DNA of 64,000 nucleotides from Periconia sp. R9002. Its lineage: Eukaryota > Ascomycota > Dothideomycetes > Pleosporales > Periconiaceae. Made by a program: the position numbers and the translations under genes. The stretch is from positions 124,001 through 188,000 of the forward strand of contig JAMAHW010000084.1 in assembly GCA_023627715.1 (NCBI GenBank). Direction: 5' to 3'. This document shows positions 23,641 to 33,243 of the stretch, piece by piece (the first letter of the stretch is position 1; each line of letters opens with the position of its first letter). The notes under the pieces were generated by a model. The model was not told where the DNA came from, made no database searches, and saw only the letters and a list, made by a program, of their open reading frames with translations.

Positions 23641-24487
23641 TCAAGTCGCATTTCCCTTTCCAGTCAGAATGTTTCGAGCGCGTTGGATGGCAGCTGTAGA
23701 GTGTTAGCAAGGCTGTGACATAGACTATAGAGGACTTCATTTACGTACACTTGTCCTTGGTGCGCTTTGGTGCAGAAGAACGGGATGCTTGCTTCTCGCG
23801 ATTCCGTTGAGCGGCGCGTAGCTCCTCAAGCGCCTCTGGCTCAATCTTGCGGCGACGAACCACTGTGCGACCCTGGCCGTCTTTGTCGTCATCGATGGAT
23901 ATGTGTGGGTAGTTGCCAGGGTTCTTCCGGATCTCGCTCATGTGAGCTCGCTCACCGCCCTCATTGTGCATCTTGTTGGTGATGCGAACCCATCGGACAG
24001 CTCCAGGGCACCGAATGATCTCGATCTCTGAGTCGTTCTCATCGATGTTGACCTCGAACTCAGATCTTAGCGTTGCGCCATGACGTTCTTTCTCTTTTGC
24101 CAAGTTCTCGTCGACTGTCTTTGCGTCTTCAAGAATCTCTCGACGCTTGTACGGATCTGGTGTGAAGTCGAAGCTGGCGCCGATGGATACTTTCTGGGTC
24201 GCAACGGTGTTGCGAGACTGGAGGTTGACTTTTGCGGGCTTCGGAACTGGAACTCGCTGATACGCATTGTAAAGCTTTGCGAGTTTGCCCAACTTGGGCT
24301 TCAGTACCGGAGCTTTCTTCTCCTTGGGTGCCTTTGCGGTCACCCGTTTCTTGCCGATGTCTGTCTTTTTGGCCTTGGCTGCCGGCTGCTCTATCTCATG
24401 CTCCGAATTGTTGTCTTCGTTCGCGACGGAAGCCGAACGCTTCTTTCGGGGAGTTTGTGGAAGCGGTACAGTTGGAGAGGATGGCAT
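23641..24487 (-). CDS. NPxxYPHI/TVVRRR-motif protein, paralogue 1
   Basis: Two exons, 23749-24487 and 23641-23693, about 263 aa. The splice (T/GTACGT...CTAACACTCTACAG) is supported by homology: it extends KRTKDK into SAIQRARNIL, which aligns with STRKSMVERARQKLI in the neighbour at 25324-26115. The N-terminus is Lys/Pro/Ala-rich with likely nuclear signals (TPRKKRSAS, KAKKTDIGKKRVTAKA). The shared core near residues 160-220 reads VRWVRITNK...IRKNPGNYPHISIDDDKDGQGRTVVRRRKIEPEALEELR. I know no family with this motif. In another frame just after the stop the sequence encodes a charged helix resembling the longer C-terminus of the paralogue, so a frameshift may have shortened this protein. Confidence 0.7.
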
Positions 24488-25323
24488 TTTGGAATGGTGG
24501 TTGGTGATTCAACGAGGCGAATTTGAAGCTTCAAAGATGTGATTTGTAGAATGGAAGCAGTGATAAGCAGTGTCTGGTAGAGGTTGGAGAATGGTTAATG
24601 GAAATTGATTGCGAAGTGCGTGGGAGATGGGGAGACTTATATACGGCACCTGGGGCAAGCAAAGGAGCGCTGCCGGTTGTGCCAAGCTCGCACAATACTT
24701 GCGCAGTATCTATTCACCAACAATAGCGGTGGTGAAATATCGCGTTGTGCTTAAGCTACTGACATGATTGGTCAACCACTTTGTTTTTTCACCATAACTC
24801 ATTGGTTACCAACGGACTGGCACGTTTGACATTCGCAGGCGGTACCAGCTTCAATAGCCAAGAAAATGGATGCCCATCTTGCAAGAAACATGCGGCTACA
24901 AAGGCTGACATACTAGCATGTATATATGAATTGTTATATTCTCGATTCGTATAATCATCAATCATCACTGTGGTCTTCATCGCTCACGACAATAAGATAC
25001 ATGAATCAGCTGCTATTATTGAATTAAGTTCAAACTTGTCAAAATTGGAGACAGAGTCATTCACAATGATTCATGTTTCTTGGTTATAAGCATTCCCGTC
25101 AACGCACTATACTGAGAATCGACAAACTTCAATGCAGACGAGCTTCGCGATAATGAATATGTATAGCTTAGGCTATGTGAAGCAGTGTGCCACATCAACC
25201 CTGAATGAAATAGGATGTAGGAAAAGGGTATCATGGATAACTGTATAAATCAAAACTCAAAACCGGCATCGAATAGTCTGCCACGTTGCCGCTCATCATC
25301 GGCATCATGCTCCCTAAGACCAT
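24488..25323. other. intergenic region
   Basis: It holds the promoter of the paralogue-1 gene (TATA box entered separately) and the 3' side of paralogue 2. No ORF is supported. Confidence 0.5.
24636..24644 (-). promoter_or_regulatory. TATA box of paralogue 1
   Basis: On the minus strand GTATATAAG is followed by TCTCCCC, about 150 bp upstream of the ATG at 24487. Confidence 0.5.
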
Positions 25324-26115
25324 CTAAGTTTTGCGCACCGCACGCAAAGCTGCAGCCCTATTCTCTCGTTGGACCTTCTCCTGCAGCTGTCTCTCCTTCC
25401 TAACAGCTTCCTTCTCCAGTCTCCGTCTCGCTCCCGCTTCCTCCGCCTCTTTCTGCACCCGGAGGATCCTTTGTTCCTCCTCGATGAGCTTTTGCCTCGC
25501 ACGCTCAACCATACTCTTGCGAGTAGATACAGGGGGCAGCTCGCGCTCTTTCTCCCTCTCCCGCTCTCGCTTTTTCTCCTCCTTGCGGAGTTTCTCCAGC
25601 TCCTTCGTCTCGATATTGCGACGGCGGACTACCGTCCATCCGCGCTCGTCTTTGCCCATCAGTATGATGTGTGGGTATTGCTTCGGGTTCGCGGCGATCT
25701 TAGATAAGGCGACCTTCTCGAACTTGGTGACTGGTATGACGCGGATATTTGGAGCGAATTTCATGATGTCGACGTTGGGGTCGTTGTACTTCTGCTTGAT
25801 CTCCATTTGATGGTCGCTGGAGGGGGCAGGTGCTGGTTGTTTGCGGCTGATCGGTCGGGGAATTGCGATCTTTCGCGTCGCTTGAGAAGAGAGTTTTGCG
25901 GGCGGGGAGTTCTTCGTTGCTGGTGCCGCTTGCTTGATGGGAGCTTGATTCACTTTTGCGGTGACTTTCTTCGCTCCCGTTGCCGTCTTTGCGATCTTTG
26001 CGGCGGGGGCTGAAGCTTTGCTCAGGATGCCTGCAACCAAGCTACCGAGCTCACTTTCTTGAATCTCAGTGGTTGGTGCAGGGCGCTTTCGAGACTGGTT
26101 TCCGATCGAAGACAT
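25324..26115 (-). CDS. NPxxYPHI/TVVRRR-motif protein, paralogue 2
   Basis: Single exon, 263 aa. It is colinear with the protein at 23641-24487: the Ala/Lys-rich N-terminal KIAKTATGAKKVTAKV matches KAKKTDIGKKRVTAKA, and the core IRVIPVTKFEK...NPKQYPHIILMGKDERGWTVVRRRNIETKELEKLR (residues 120-180) matches the other core. The last 90 residues form a long Arg/Glu/Lys helix (KEEKKREREREKERE, AVRKERQLQEKVQRENR), probably a coiled coil. The basic composition suggests the nucleus. The family is not recognised. The ATG at 26115 is the first in frame and begins a segment alignable to the paralogue. Confidence 0.75.
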   Translation of the reverse strand: MSSIGNQSRKRPAPTTEIQESELGSLVAGILSKASAPAAKIAKTATGAKKVTAKVNQAPIKQAAPATKNSPPAKLSSQATRKIAIPRPISRKQPAPAPSSDHQMEIKQKYNDPNVDIMKFAPNIRVIPVTKFEKVALSKIAANPKQYPHIILMGKDERGWTVVRRRNIETKELEKLRKEEKKREREREKERELPPVSTRKSMVERARQKLIEEEQRILRVQKEAEEAGARRRLEKEAVRKERQLQEKVQRENRAAALRAVRKT

Positions 26116-26851
26116 TGTGGGAGTCGGTATGATGAGAACCGATAAAGGTGTTTTTTGTAGTTAAGTCGAAAAAGATGGGTTGCAGTAGTAATTGTAGAGG
26201 TTTTTTTGTCGGGAGGTTGTGAAAGGGTTGATGGTTGTGAGGGTCAGAGGGGGTGTAGTCGAGGGAGGTTGAGTTGAGGTCCGCGTTGTTTCTACACGTA
26301 GCATGAGTAGTCTATTGTGCGTTTGGCACAATAGCAAAACTCGCACCCTTGACGACGACAATACCAACCGCTGCCTGTAGGAGCACGCCAATGTCCGCTG
26401 CACATGATACCGGGCATTATCAACATTCACCGGCTACGTTTGCTAAAGAGCGCATACTAAATGTTCAATATCACTATGTACCTACGAAGCAGCGCAGACG
26501 GGTGCAAGATCATACTGGCTGCATGACTGTCCCTCCAGCCATCGTGGTTACATCTACTTCATATCCTGAGATCATCAGTGAGATATGTAGAAACTCTGTG
26601 TTTGGGCCAGGTATCATGATTCGATGAGGCCGTTCTAGGGGTTTGCACAATGGTGGGACTCTTCGTGATCTCATAATTTAGAACCCCCGAAATCTGAATT
26701 TACTTACGTATACGTACACAATCGTTGTTAATGCCCAACCCTGCCCTGCATCTGAGAAACGCGTTGTTACATAATAAGATGCAAACCCAAATCATACACT
26801 TCATCATACCACCACTCCACACAAGAACACATTTCACACAACACAACCGAA
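26116..26851. other. intergenic region
   Basis: About 0.74 kb between the divergent paralogue-2 gene (-) and the small plus-strand ORF. It contains T- and G-rich stretches. No other feature is supported. Confidence 0.45.
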
Positions 26852-27031
26852 ATGACAACCATTCGAGAAATCATCCGAGCGATCTTGTTCCTCCTTGCTA
26901 TTGCTTGGGCGCGAGAATACGGCGTCGTGATGTTCTACATAGTTATTATCAATGTTGCACTCAAGCTGAAGGCCTGGCGATGGATTGGGTTGCCATGGAA
27001 CACCGAGGTCGGCATTCCTGAAGAAGATTAA
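26852..27031 (+). CDS. small hydrophobic protein, 59 aa
   Basis: A short plus-strand frame of 59 codons plus stop. The translation starts MTTIREIIRAILFLLAIAWA, goes on through REYGVVMFYIVIINVALKL and ends in a soluble tail WIGLPWNTEVGIPEED. Two hydrophobic stretches (about residues 8-20 and 24-38) suggest a small membrane protein. The ATG has A at -3 (CGAAATGA), a good fungal context. It is the only likely plus-strand gene within the 14.8-40 kb run of minus-strand genes. No family is recognised, and a chance ORF remains possible. Confidence 0.4.
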   Translation: MTTIREIIRAILFLLAIAWAREYGVVMFYIVIINVALKLKAWRWIGLPWNTEVGIPEED

Positions 27032-27508
27032 GGGGGCTTCGGGAATATGATGAATGGGTCATAATGAGCTGGTGACGAGGTTGGTGAGTAGATGTAGTTC
27101 TAAGCGCTCATCGCTTCACAGGACTTGCTACTGAAATCTCCTCCGTCACAATCGACCAGCAACTACACGGATACAGATGCGATTTGTGAATGAATAAATG
27201 GATATAGATGAATTGATGCAGTTACTTTGATACCAGATTTTGATTGTTTTTGATGTCATGTGATTCCTAATTTCTAAGACAACATGTGACTAATGAGATC
27301 GTGCATTGGCACTCTGAAGCTGCGGATACAATAACACAACCCTTTGATAATGAGAATAGAAACATCAATACAAGAATTTAATATTCCAACACCAACAATG
27401 TGGTCCAATCGGATATCCTATGTTTACTTTGTTTTCCAGATCAACTCCCATCACTCACTATCAGTTCTATCGTGCATTCCTAAACTCCATTATTTCTCGA
27501 ATGATGTC
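27032..27508. other. intergenic region
   Basis: Nothing beyond ordinary AT-rich sequence (TGAATGAATAAATGG-type repeats near 27188) is seen. Confidence 0.45.
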
Positions 27509-29380
27509 TTAGAGCTCTTCATCCAAATCCATAAGATCAGCATCCGGATCTTGATCCACCTGGTGCCTCTTACGGAAAAACTTCACTTTCCCATTGGGTA
27601 ACTCGACGGCAGAAGTCACCTTACGGCGCTTGGGCACGGCATCAGTAGCGGCCATCATTCCGAACCGAGTTCCGTATCCGTCGTACCGATTGTCGTCAGG
27701 AAGTGGCTGGGTCTGCTGGGCTGGTGAGGACAGCATATCCTCTGCTCCGCGCTTTCCGCCAAGAGAATTCATCTTTCCCTGCTTTTGGCTGTGGGGTTTG
27801 GATACCCCAGGCGGATTGGAAGCGAAAGTACCGGCAGCATATTTGGGTCCAGGGGACGGGTGTCGGCTATCGCGTGGTTCTTTGCCGACGTTGGGTTTGG
27901 GTGGATCAGTGGAGTTCAGACGGGTCTTTTTGACGCCGTAGTCATTAAGTTCTGACGCACCGGGAATTGCTCCCATTGGATGCTGACGTTTGAGAGGCTG
28001 TGAGGTGGATTGGGGAATGGAGTGTTGCTTTCCACCCTGAGCTTCTGTAGATGTCGTATTCTGTTGATTCTTAAGTTGTTCTTCCCGGGCGGTGCTCGGC
28101 GCTTGTGATTTTGGCTCTTTGCTATCCTTTCCTTGGGTGTGCCCAGGTGCGTTTGTGGTTCGAGCATGGTTTCCTGAGGAAGGCCTCAACACCCCTGTTC
28201 CCAATCCCTCCAGAACGTTCTGAAATTGCTGTGTCTGTTGCTTTGCAACGTTTGCCAATCCTTCCAAAGCCCCATTTGTAGTATTGGAGATAAGAACCAT
28301 TTCGCCAGCGATTTGTTTGACCACTGCTGGTAAACTCTTCACGTCGAACAGATCCGTGATACACTCCCTCATCATAGCTTGCGCGCTGTTCAGTTCTCGG
28401 ATCTGATCTTCGAACGCTTTGCGTGTCTTTTGAAGACACTCTGAATATTCGTCAAGCGCTTCCTTCTTTTTCTGCTCTTTGCGTTGCGCTTCCTTGATAT
28501 TTGTTCCAGAGGCTGGTGGTGGAGGGATAGAGGTCGGTGGTTCGGGTTCCGATGGGGGAGGCGCAGGTGGCTTTTGTTTGGATGGAGTTTGCTGAGATAA
28601 CCCCTCCTTTTTAGGGAGCTGTTGAGCTTTGTGGCCTTGCTTGAGATGCGCAGGGCTTGCGTGACCAGAACTGTGTTGATGTTGTGTCGATGTCGCTGGT
28701 TTGACTGGATCTTTTCCGCCGTGACCCTCTTCCGATCGTCCGCCTTTCTGTAAACCCGCCGAACTTTGTTTTAGATTAGAGGTCTTCGAGTTCACAGGCT
28801 TCTTTGTGCCCTCTACGATAGACTTGTCCGCCCACCTGGACTTCAACATAATCTCTTTTCTCCTCACAACTCTGACAAGTGGCGAGGTGTCGCGATCCGA
28901 AGCGGCCCAGTCAGGCGAAGTTGGTAACGGTGTTGAAAGTGTGATGTTATTAAGAATTTGCGCTGCCTTACTTATACTGCTGATACGATCTCCCAGATTC
29001 TCGTTGTTTATTTTCGAAGCGGTGGTCCGTGGGCGCTTGCGGGATTGAGACGATGATTTTGTGCTCTGCTTGCGCTTTCGAGGGAAAGACTGAGCTTTTG
29101 AACCTTCCTGTACTTTTTCTGTTTGTGCACAGGGAGACGAGTTTGCTCGTTCCGATTGTTGCGGTTTTCCGTCCATCGTAGAAGACGTGTCAGTGTTCTT
29201 GTACGTTGTCGAGGGGGGGGTCGTTGGTTTGGGCATCCGATTTACCACAATGAGGGATGGCGCCAATGTAGTTGCCCGGTGGTATCGAGATAGTTGAATG
29301 GGATACAACTCGAAGCGCGCGTCATGGGTTGAGAAGTGGGGGGTGCGTTCGTGCTCGTACCACGGGCTAGCTGGTGCCAA
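27509..29380 (-). CDS. large disordered nuclear-like protein
   Basis: Single exon, up to 623 aa; a second ATG 48 codons in (MPKPTTPPSTTYKN) is an equally good start. Not recognised. It has a basic stretch with a likely bipartite nuclear signal (FPRKRKQSTKSSSQSRKRPR), then a short PLVRVVRRKEIMLKSRWAD that loosely resembles the TVVRRRxIE motif of the upstream genes, then a Gln/Pro/Ser-rich segment. A predicted coiled coil lies around residues 290-345 (EAQRKEQKKKEALDEYSECL...FEDQIRELNSAQAMM), followed by an alpha-helical Asn/Ala part. The C-terminus reads VPKRRKVTSAVELPNGKVKF and ends acidic (DADLMDLDEEL). It is part of the minus-strand run of similar proteins. Confidence 0.75.
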   Translation of the reverse strand: MAPASPWYEHERTPHFSTHDARFELYPIQLSRYHRATTLAPSLIVVNRMPKPTTPPSTTYKNTDTSSTMDGKPQQSERANSSPCAQTEKVQEGSKAQSFPRKRKQSTKSSSQSRKRPRTTASKINNENLGDRISSISKAAQILNNITLSTPLPTSPDWAASDRDTSPLVRVVRRKEIMLKSRWADKSIVEGTKKPVNSKTSNLKQSSAGLQKGGRSEEGHGGKDPVKPATSTQHQHSSGHASPAHLKQGHKAQQLPKKEGLSQQTPSKQKPPAPPPSEPEPPTSIPPPPASGTNIKEAQRKEQKKKEALDEYSECLQKTRKAFEDQIRELNSAQAMMRECITDLFDVKSLPAVVKQIAGEMVLISNTTNGALEGLANVAKQQTQQFQNVLEGLGTGVLRPSSGNHARTTNAPGHTQGKDSKEPKSQAPSTAREEQLKNQQNTTSTEAQGGKQHSIPQSTSQPLKRQHPMGAIPGASELNDYGVKKTRLNSTDPPKPNVGKEPRDSRHPSPGPKYAAGTFASNPPGVSKPHSQKQGKMNSLGGKRGAEDMLSSPAQQTQPLPDDNRYDGYGTRFGMMAATDAVPKRRKVTSAVELPNGKVKFFRKRHQVDQDPDADLMDLDEEL

Positions 29381-29985
29381 GCCTTGTGTTTGTGTTGTGT
29401 ATGGGGACTGTGAGCTATCTAATCTGAGAACAAACGGGCTATCGTGCGACCAATGGAAAACTTAATCACTTGAAAAATTGATGTACAATGTAACGTTGTT
29501 GAGCGCACGCAGATGCTACCGTCGCGCTATATCAGATAGAAGTGATTATGAGCAAAGAGAGGTATTTGTGCTTGCCAATGCAAATATTGAGATTGCGTTT
29601 TCCCGCAAATGACCAATTTCCATTGGGATGGCAGAGCTCTTTTTTCATTCCCGGTAGATGGTAACGTGAATCGAGCGAGCACGTTGGGCTGGAATGTATT
29701 AGAACCAATTCTACAGATTGATGGTGGAATACTATGCTGGCGGACAACGGACATCTCTGATTCAAGAAAAAAGAAAACATATATAGTCCAGAGAAACTGC
29801 GTATACGACCTGGCCGAGCACGTTATTGTGAAACTCCGTTGTGTTGATAATATGAGTAATCGAACGACTGCGATGATACATCATTTCACTCTTTTCTTCC
29901 TAAATTCACATATTGAAACAGACAATATAAAGTGCGCGATTCCAAAACGTATATTCCTTGTGTAAAGAAATCACCGCGAGGCATA
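29381..29985. other. intergenic region
   Basis: It holds the promoter side of the 623-aa gene and the 3' side of the DUF4419 gene. Frames on both strands at 29527-29965 overlap each other and lack domain character, so no gene is called. Confidence 0.45.
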
Positions 29986-31380
29986 TCACAACTCGTCGTG
30001 GGAATTGGTCTCTCCTTTCTCCTTTACTTCATACATCAGCCACCCAGATAGTGGTTGAAGGGAGTCCAAACCGGGCTGCTTAGTCGGTTTCTGCGGGACG
30101 TATTCGAAAGGCACTATCTTCTCCCCCTGGATTTCGAAAGCATCAGGATCAGCGTGGCGATCGCTCTCATCCAGCATATTGCCACTGCTCTCTACCTGGA
30201 TACCGAATGATCCCGCTACCATTTTCGTATCGTAGAGGACCCCGTTGTCATCCACTTCTACGGGGACGGAAGCAAATCCTGATGGTATGTCGTCGGTATC
30301 GACTCGATGGTATAAAACATTGTCCAACTCGCAGCCTGCTTGGCGGCTCTCGAATTCCCGCAAGGACACGGGAAGCTGCGGTCCACTTGTTTCATGTTTG
30401 TGATATAGAGACTTTCCATCTTCGTCCCAGAAACAGAATGCAGTTATCCAGCCTGACAGAAAATACGGGCCGCTTCCGCCAGTTCTGTGTGCGATCTTAC
30501 TCCAGAAATCTTTGACTGCCGGCGAGGGCTCCGGGTCGAAAGATGCAACAAAGTGGCGAAGTACTGGTCTCAATAGAGTAGCAAACATAGCTGGTTCGTC
30601 GCCGAGCTCGGGTAATTTATCAAGTCTCTTGAGAATGTCCTCCCAGTCCGCTCGCTCGCCTAGTAACGTAACTGTCGGTATTCCACAAATCAACTTAAAC
30701 CTATATGAAAAGTACTTTTGGAGGGTACCCATCATCAAAACGGAAGCGACTGTGACATCATCAACGGTCGTTGTCGTCCAATTTGGCATGATCCATGTCC
30801 GCAAATCAGGATCTTTTACGTTCTCTTGAATCAAATGCGTCATTCTCTGTGCCAGGCGTCCGAAATCTACAGAATGTATAGTCCCAAAATCTACCACTTC
30901 GAGTTCTTTCCGGCCCTCATGCGCAACAAAGTAGTCACGAAGCTCTTCGGCATGCGCGTTGACGTAGAAATTGAGCTGTGAAAGGATGGAGAACCAAATG
31001 TCTTCGGGCCGAACGGTCAAGTGATGATGGCCGCTGTAGGCGTGGAAGGCTGCCCAGACGAAGCCATTAGTAGACGAGGCGATGTGCTTCTGGGCGAAGA
31101 GGGACTTTGGGACGGAACTTTGAATGATCCATTTGCTGTTCCTGGAATCCTTGGGGCAGGAAGCTTGAAACAGAGCTTCTATTGAATTCACGCTACCGGA
31201 AGATTGCCACTCGCGAGCGGCGTGTTCGGCGGTAGTAATTGTTACAGACATGGTTGAGGAATTCTTGGGTTTCGTGCCGGTAAAGAACCCAGCTTGTGCG
31301 TACGAAGCAACTGCCAAAATGAAGTAAAGAACAACAAAGCTCACACTCCTATACTCTATCATTTTGGTATGTGGCTTCAA
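29986..31380 (-). CDS. DUF4419 domain protein
   Basis: Single exon, 464 aa from the first ATG. The domain is recognised from GFVWAAFHAYSGHHHLTVRP, EDIWFSILSQLNFYVNAHAE and ELRDYFVAHEGRKELEVVD, with the later SGWITAFCFWDEDG and GVLYDTKMVAGSFGIQV typical of fungal DUF4419 proteins. No activity is established for the family. The first 43 residues contain a hydrophobic segment (SVSFVVLYFILAVASYAQA) that would be a signal peptide or anchor. Many DUF4419 proteins start at the position of the later MSVTITTAE (31251), so either the N-terminus is a genuine secretory extension or translation starts there. Confidence 0.85.
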   Translation of the reverse strand: MKPHTKMIEYRSVSFVVLYFILAVASYAQAGFFTGTKPKNSSTMSVTITTAEHAAREWQSSGSVNSIEALFQASCPKDSRNSKWIIQSSVPKSLFAQKHIASSTNGFVWAAFHAYSGHHHLTVRPEDIWFSILSQLNFYVNAHAEELRDYFVAHEGRKELEVVDFGTIHSVDFGRLAQRMTHLIQENVKDPDLRTWIMPNWTTTTVDDVTVASVLMMGTLQKYFSYRFKLICGIPTVTLLGERADWEDILKRLDKLPELGDEPAMFATLLRPVLRHFVASFDPEPSPAVKDFWSKIAHRTGGSGPYFLSGWITAFCFWDEDGKSLYHKHETSGPQLPVSLREFESRQAGCELDNVLYHRVDTDDIPSGFASVPVEVDDNGVLYDTKMVAGSFGIQVESSGNMLDESDRHADPDAFEIQGEKIVPFEYVPQKPTKQPGLDSLQPLSGWLMYEVKEKGETNSHDEL

Positions 31381-32373
31381 ACAGTGGATGTTTTCGTTTA
31401 CAATATGTATATATTGCTGCCTAATCTACCAGCCGGGGTTATGTAGCCGACTTGGCCGCCGAATGTAGGCTTACGTAGTTAGGCATACACTTGCATCGCA
31501 GCACGCCTAATGATATCTATTCCGTTCGAAACGAACCAATCAACAAAGACTTCCAGACACCTTCTATCCTGTGACGTGGTATCTTCACGCTTCAACCCCC
31601 AAAGGATGGTTGACTGAGACACGGAATGATGAACCTGGAGAAGGCCGTAAGGCCGCACCAGAGCATAAACAATGCAAAAAATCATACCAATGCTTAATTA
31701 AAATGACGCTGAAGCACAAGTCAACGGGGGAATGCGCGAGAGTTGGTCATAAGCAGGTGTGGGTAGAGGGTGTAAAGGCAGTGTAAGCATAAGGCGGAGG
31801 CCTACAGGACTCGTGTACACCCCAAATAAGAAACGCGTAGGTAATGAACAATGGTCTAATTCTTTTTAAGCAGAGCAGCAATGTTGTGGAATTGAGTGAT
31901 CTACATGAGAAAATGCGCAGCAATGTTAAGCATAGTACACGGCCTAGATCAATCCTTCACAGGCCTGACGAGAGTTTTTGGGCCAACTTTGTTTGGGTGA
32001 ATCTACGGGAAAGGGCCCAATATCTGAGTTTTGGGACTGGCATGGTAGGCCCTGGCTGTTGTTTCTGTATCTGGGCTGTATTGGGACAATTTGTGAGCGA
32101 GGGGAATGGCCATGAGACCTTGCTTGAAGAGGAAGAGAGAGGGGAGGATGGGGTTATTCGGGCTTCTCAATAACTAAATTGTCAGTATCAGATAACGTTG
32201 CATTAGGGTTTTTTTGGGAGGTTTTTGAATTCATATCTTAATACATTATGTCTTCTAGTTCCAGAAAACATTTACAAATATATTGACTTAATCACAAACG
32301 ATTACAATGAGGAACCATGACACAAAGAAGGAACTAGACAGGATATTTTCCATCAAAAGCCAGCGACAGGAAT
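31381..32373. other. intergenic region
   Basis: About 1 kb. A plus-strand frame at 31844-32173 (109 codons) has no domain character. Nothing else is supported. Confidence 0.45.
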
Positions 32374-33138
32374 CTACCTTCGAGAAGAAGACCTGCACTT
32401 CTTAGCAGATCGAGTGTCGTCATCGTCATCATCAACGGCGTCATCGTCATCATCAACGGCGTCAACGGCTTTGACTACGGACTTGCGCTTCCGGCCTCCA
32501 GACTGAGATGCTGTAGCAGTTCCCTGACTTCGGTTGCTTGGGGGAGCTTGACTGGAAGCGGACGGAACGGTATTGGCCTTCTTGTTGATGACCCTCGCGA
32601 TACCGACGCCATCGAGACGACGGCCCATTGTGTCCAAGCCTGGACGTGCGAGCTTACGCTTTCCAAATAACGAGTCCGAATTGTTGTCTGTGAATTTTGG
32701 TTTAGTGGTCAGGAAAGAGGACGAAGCCTTTGCAGAGGAGGCATTTGCTTTCAGCGCCTTACTGATCGTTGAGCTCAAGCTATCGTTCTTTTCCTCTGCA
32801 TCGACGTCGTCTTTCTCGTCGACCTTCTCCTTTGTTTTTGTGGACAACGTGCGAAGCCTCGTGGACCGGCGGCGGGCTGCTTGCGTGGACGAGGTCTCTG
32901 TAGTAGCCAGACTATTCTCTTCTACAGATTCCGCAGACATCTGGACACCTTTATTGGTCGAAGCAGGAGCGGATACCTCCGTAACAGCCTTCCTATCCTC
33001 CAACACGGCCGTTGCACGCGTGAGCCGCTTGGATACGGTTGCTGGCTTCTTTTGGGATAGTTCATCGGCCTGATCTGGTCCAGATGTAGCCCTCGATCGC
33101 TTGACAGCAGATTTTTCTGATGCGGGGTCGAAATTCAT
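32374..33138 (-). CDS. basic/acidic low-complexity hypothetical protein
   Basis: Single exon, about 254 aa from MNFDPASEKSAVKRSR (ten codons longer from an upstream ATG at 33168). Not recognised. Ser/Thr/Ala-rich with basic clusters (ARRRSTRLRTLSTKTKEK, SGGRKRKSVVK). The end carries a duplicated acidic unit (DAVDDDDD twice), encoded by a 24-nt tandem repeat at about 32412-32463, then KKCRSSSRR. The only more structured part is FGKRKLARPGLDTMGRRLDG. The stop lies about 100 bp downstream of the next gene's stop, in the same orientation. Composition suggests a nuclear protein. Confidence 0.65.
   Translation of the reverse strand: MNFDPASEKSAVKRSRATSGPDQADELSQKKPATVSKRLTRATAVLEDRKAVTEVSAPASTNKGVQMSAESVEENSLATTETSSTQAARRRSTRLRTLSTKTKEKVDEKDDVDAEEKNDSLSSTISKALKANASSAKASSSFLTTKPKFTDNNSDSLFGKRKLARPGLDTMGRRLDGVGIARVINKKANTVPSASSQAPPSNRSQGTATASQSGGRKRKSVVKAVDAVDDDDDAVDDDDDDTRSAKKCRSSSRR
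32412..32463. repeat. 24-nt tandem duplication in coding sequence
   Basis: The unit GTCATCGTCATCATCAACGG occurs twice back to back, encoding the aspartate runs of the overlying gene. Such units are prone to length change. Confidence 0.8.
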
Positions 33139-33243
33139 TGTGGATGAAGGGTGCGTTTTCTGTAACAAGGAAGAAGCTTTAGATTGAGTTAACGGCTTCG
33201 GGGGAGGGGATGTGGCAATGCCATTCGTATGTGCCCGCTTTGG

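Noticed and set aside
31844..32173. 109-codon plus-strand frame
   Set aside because: Domain-free, isolated, and the surrounding genes are all on the other strand.
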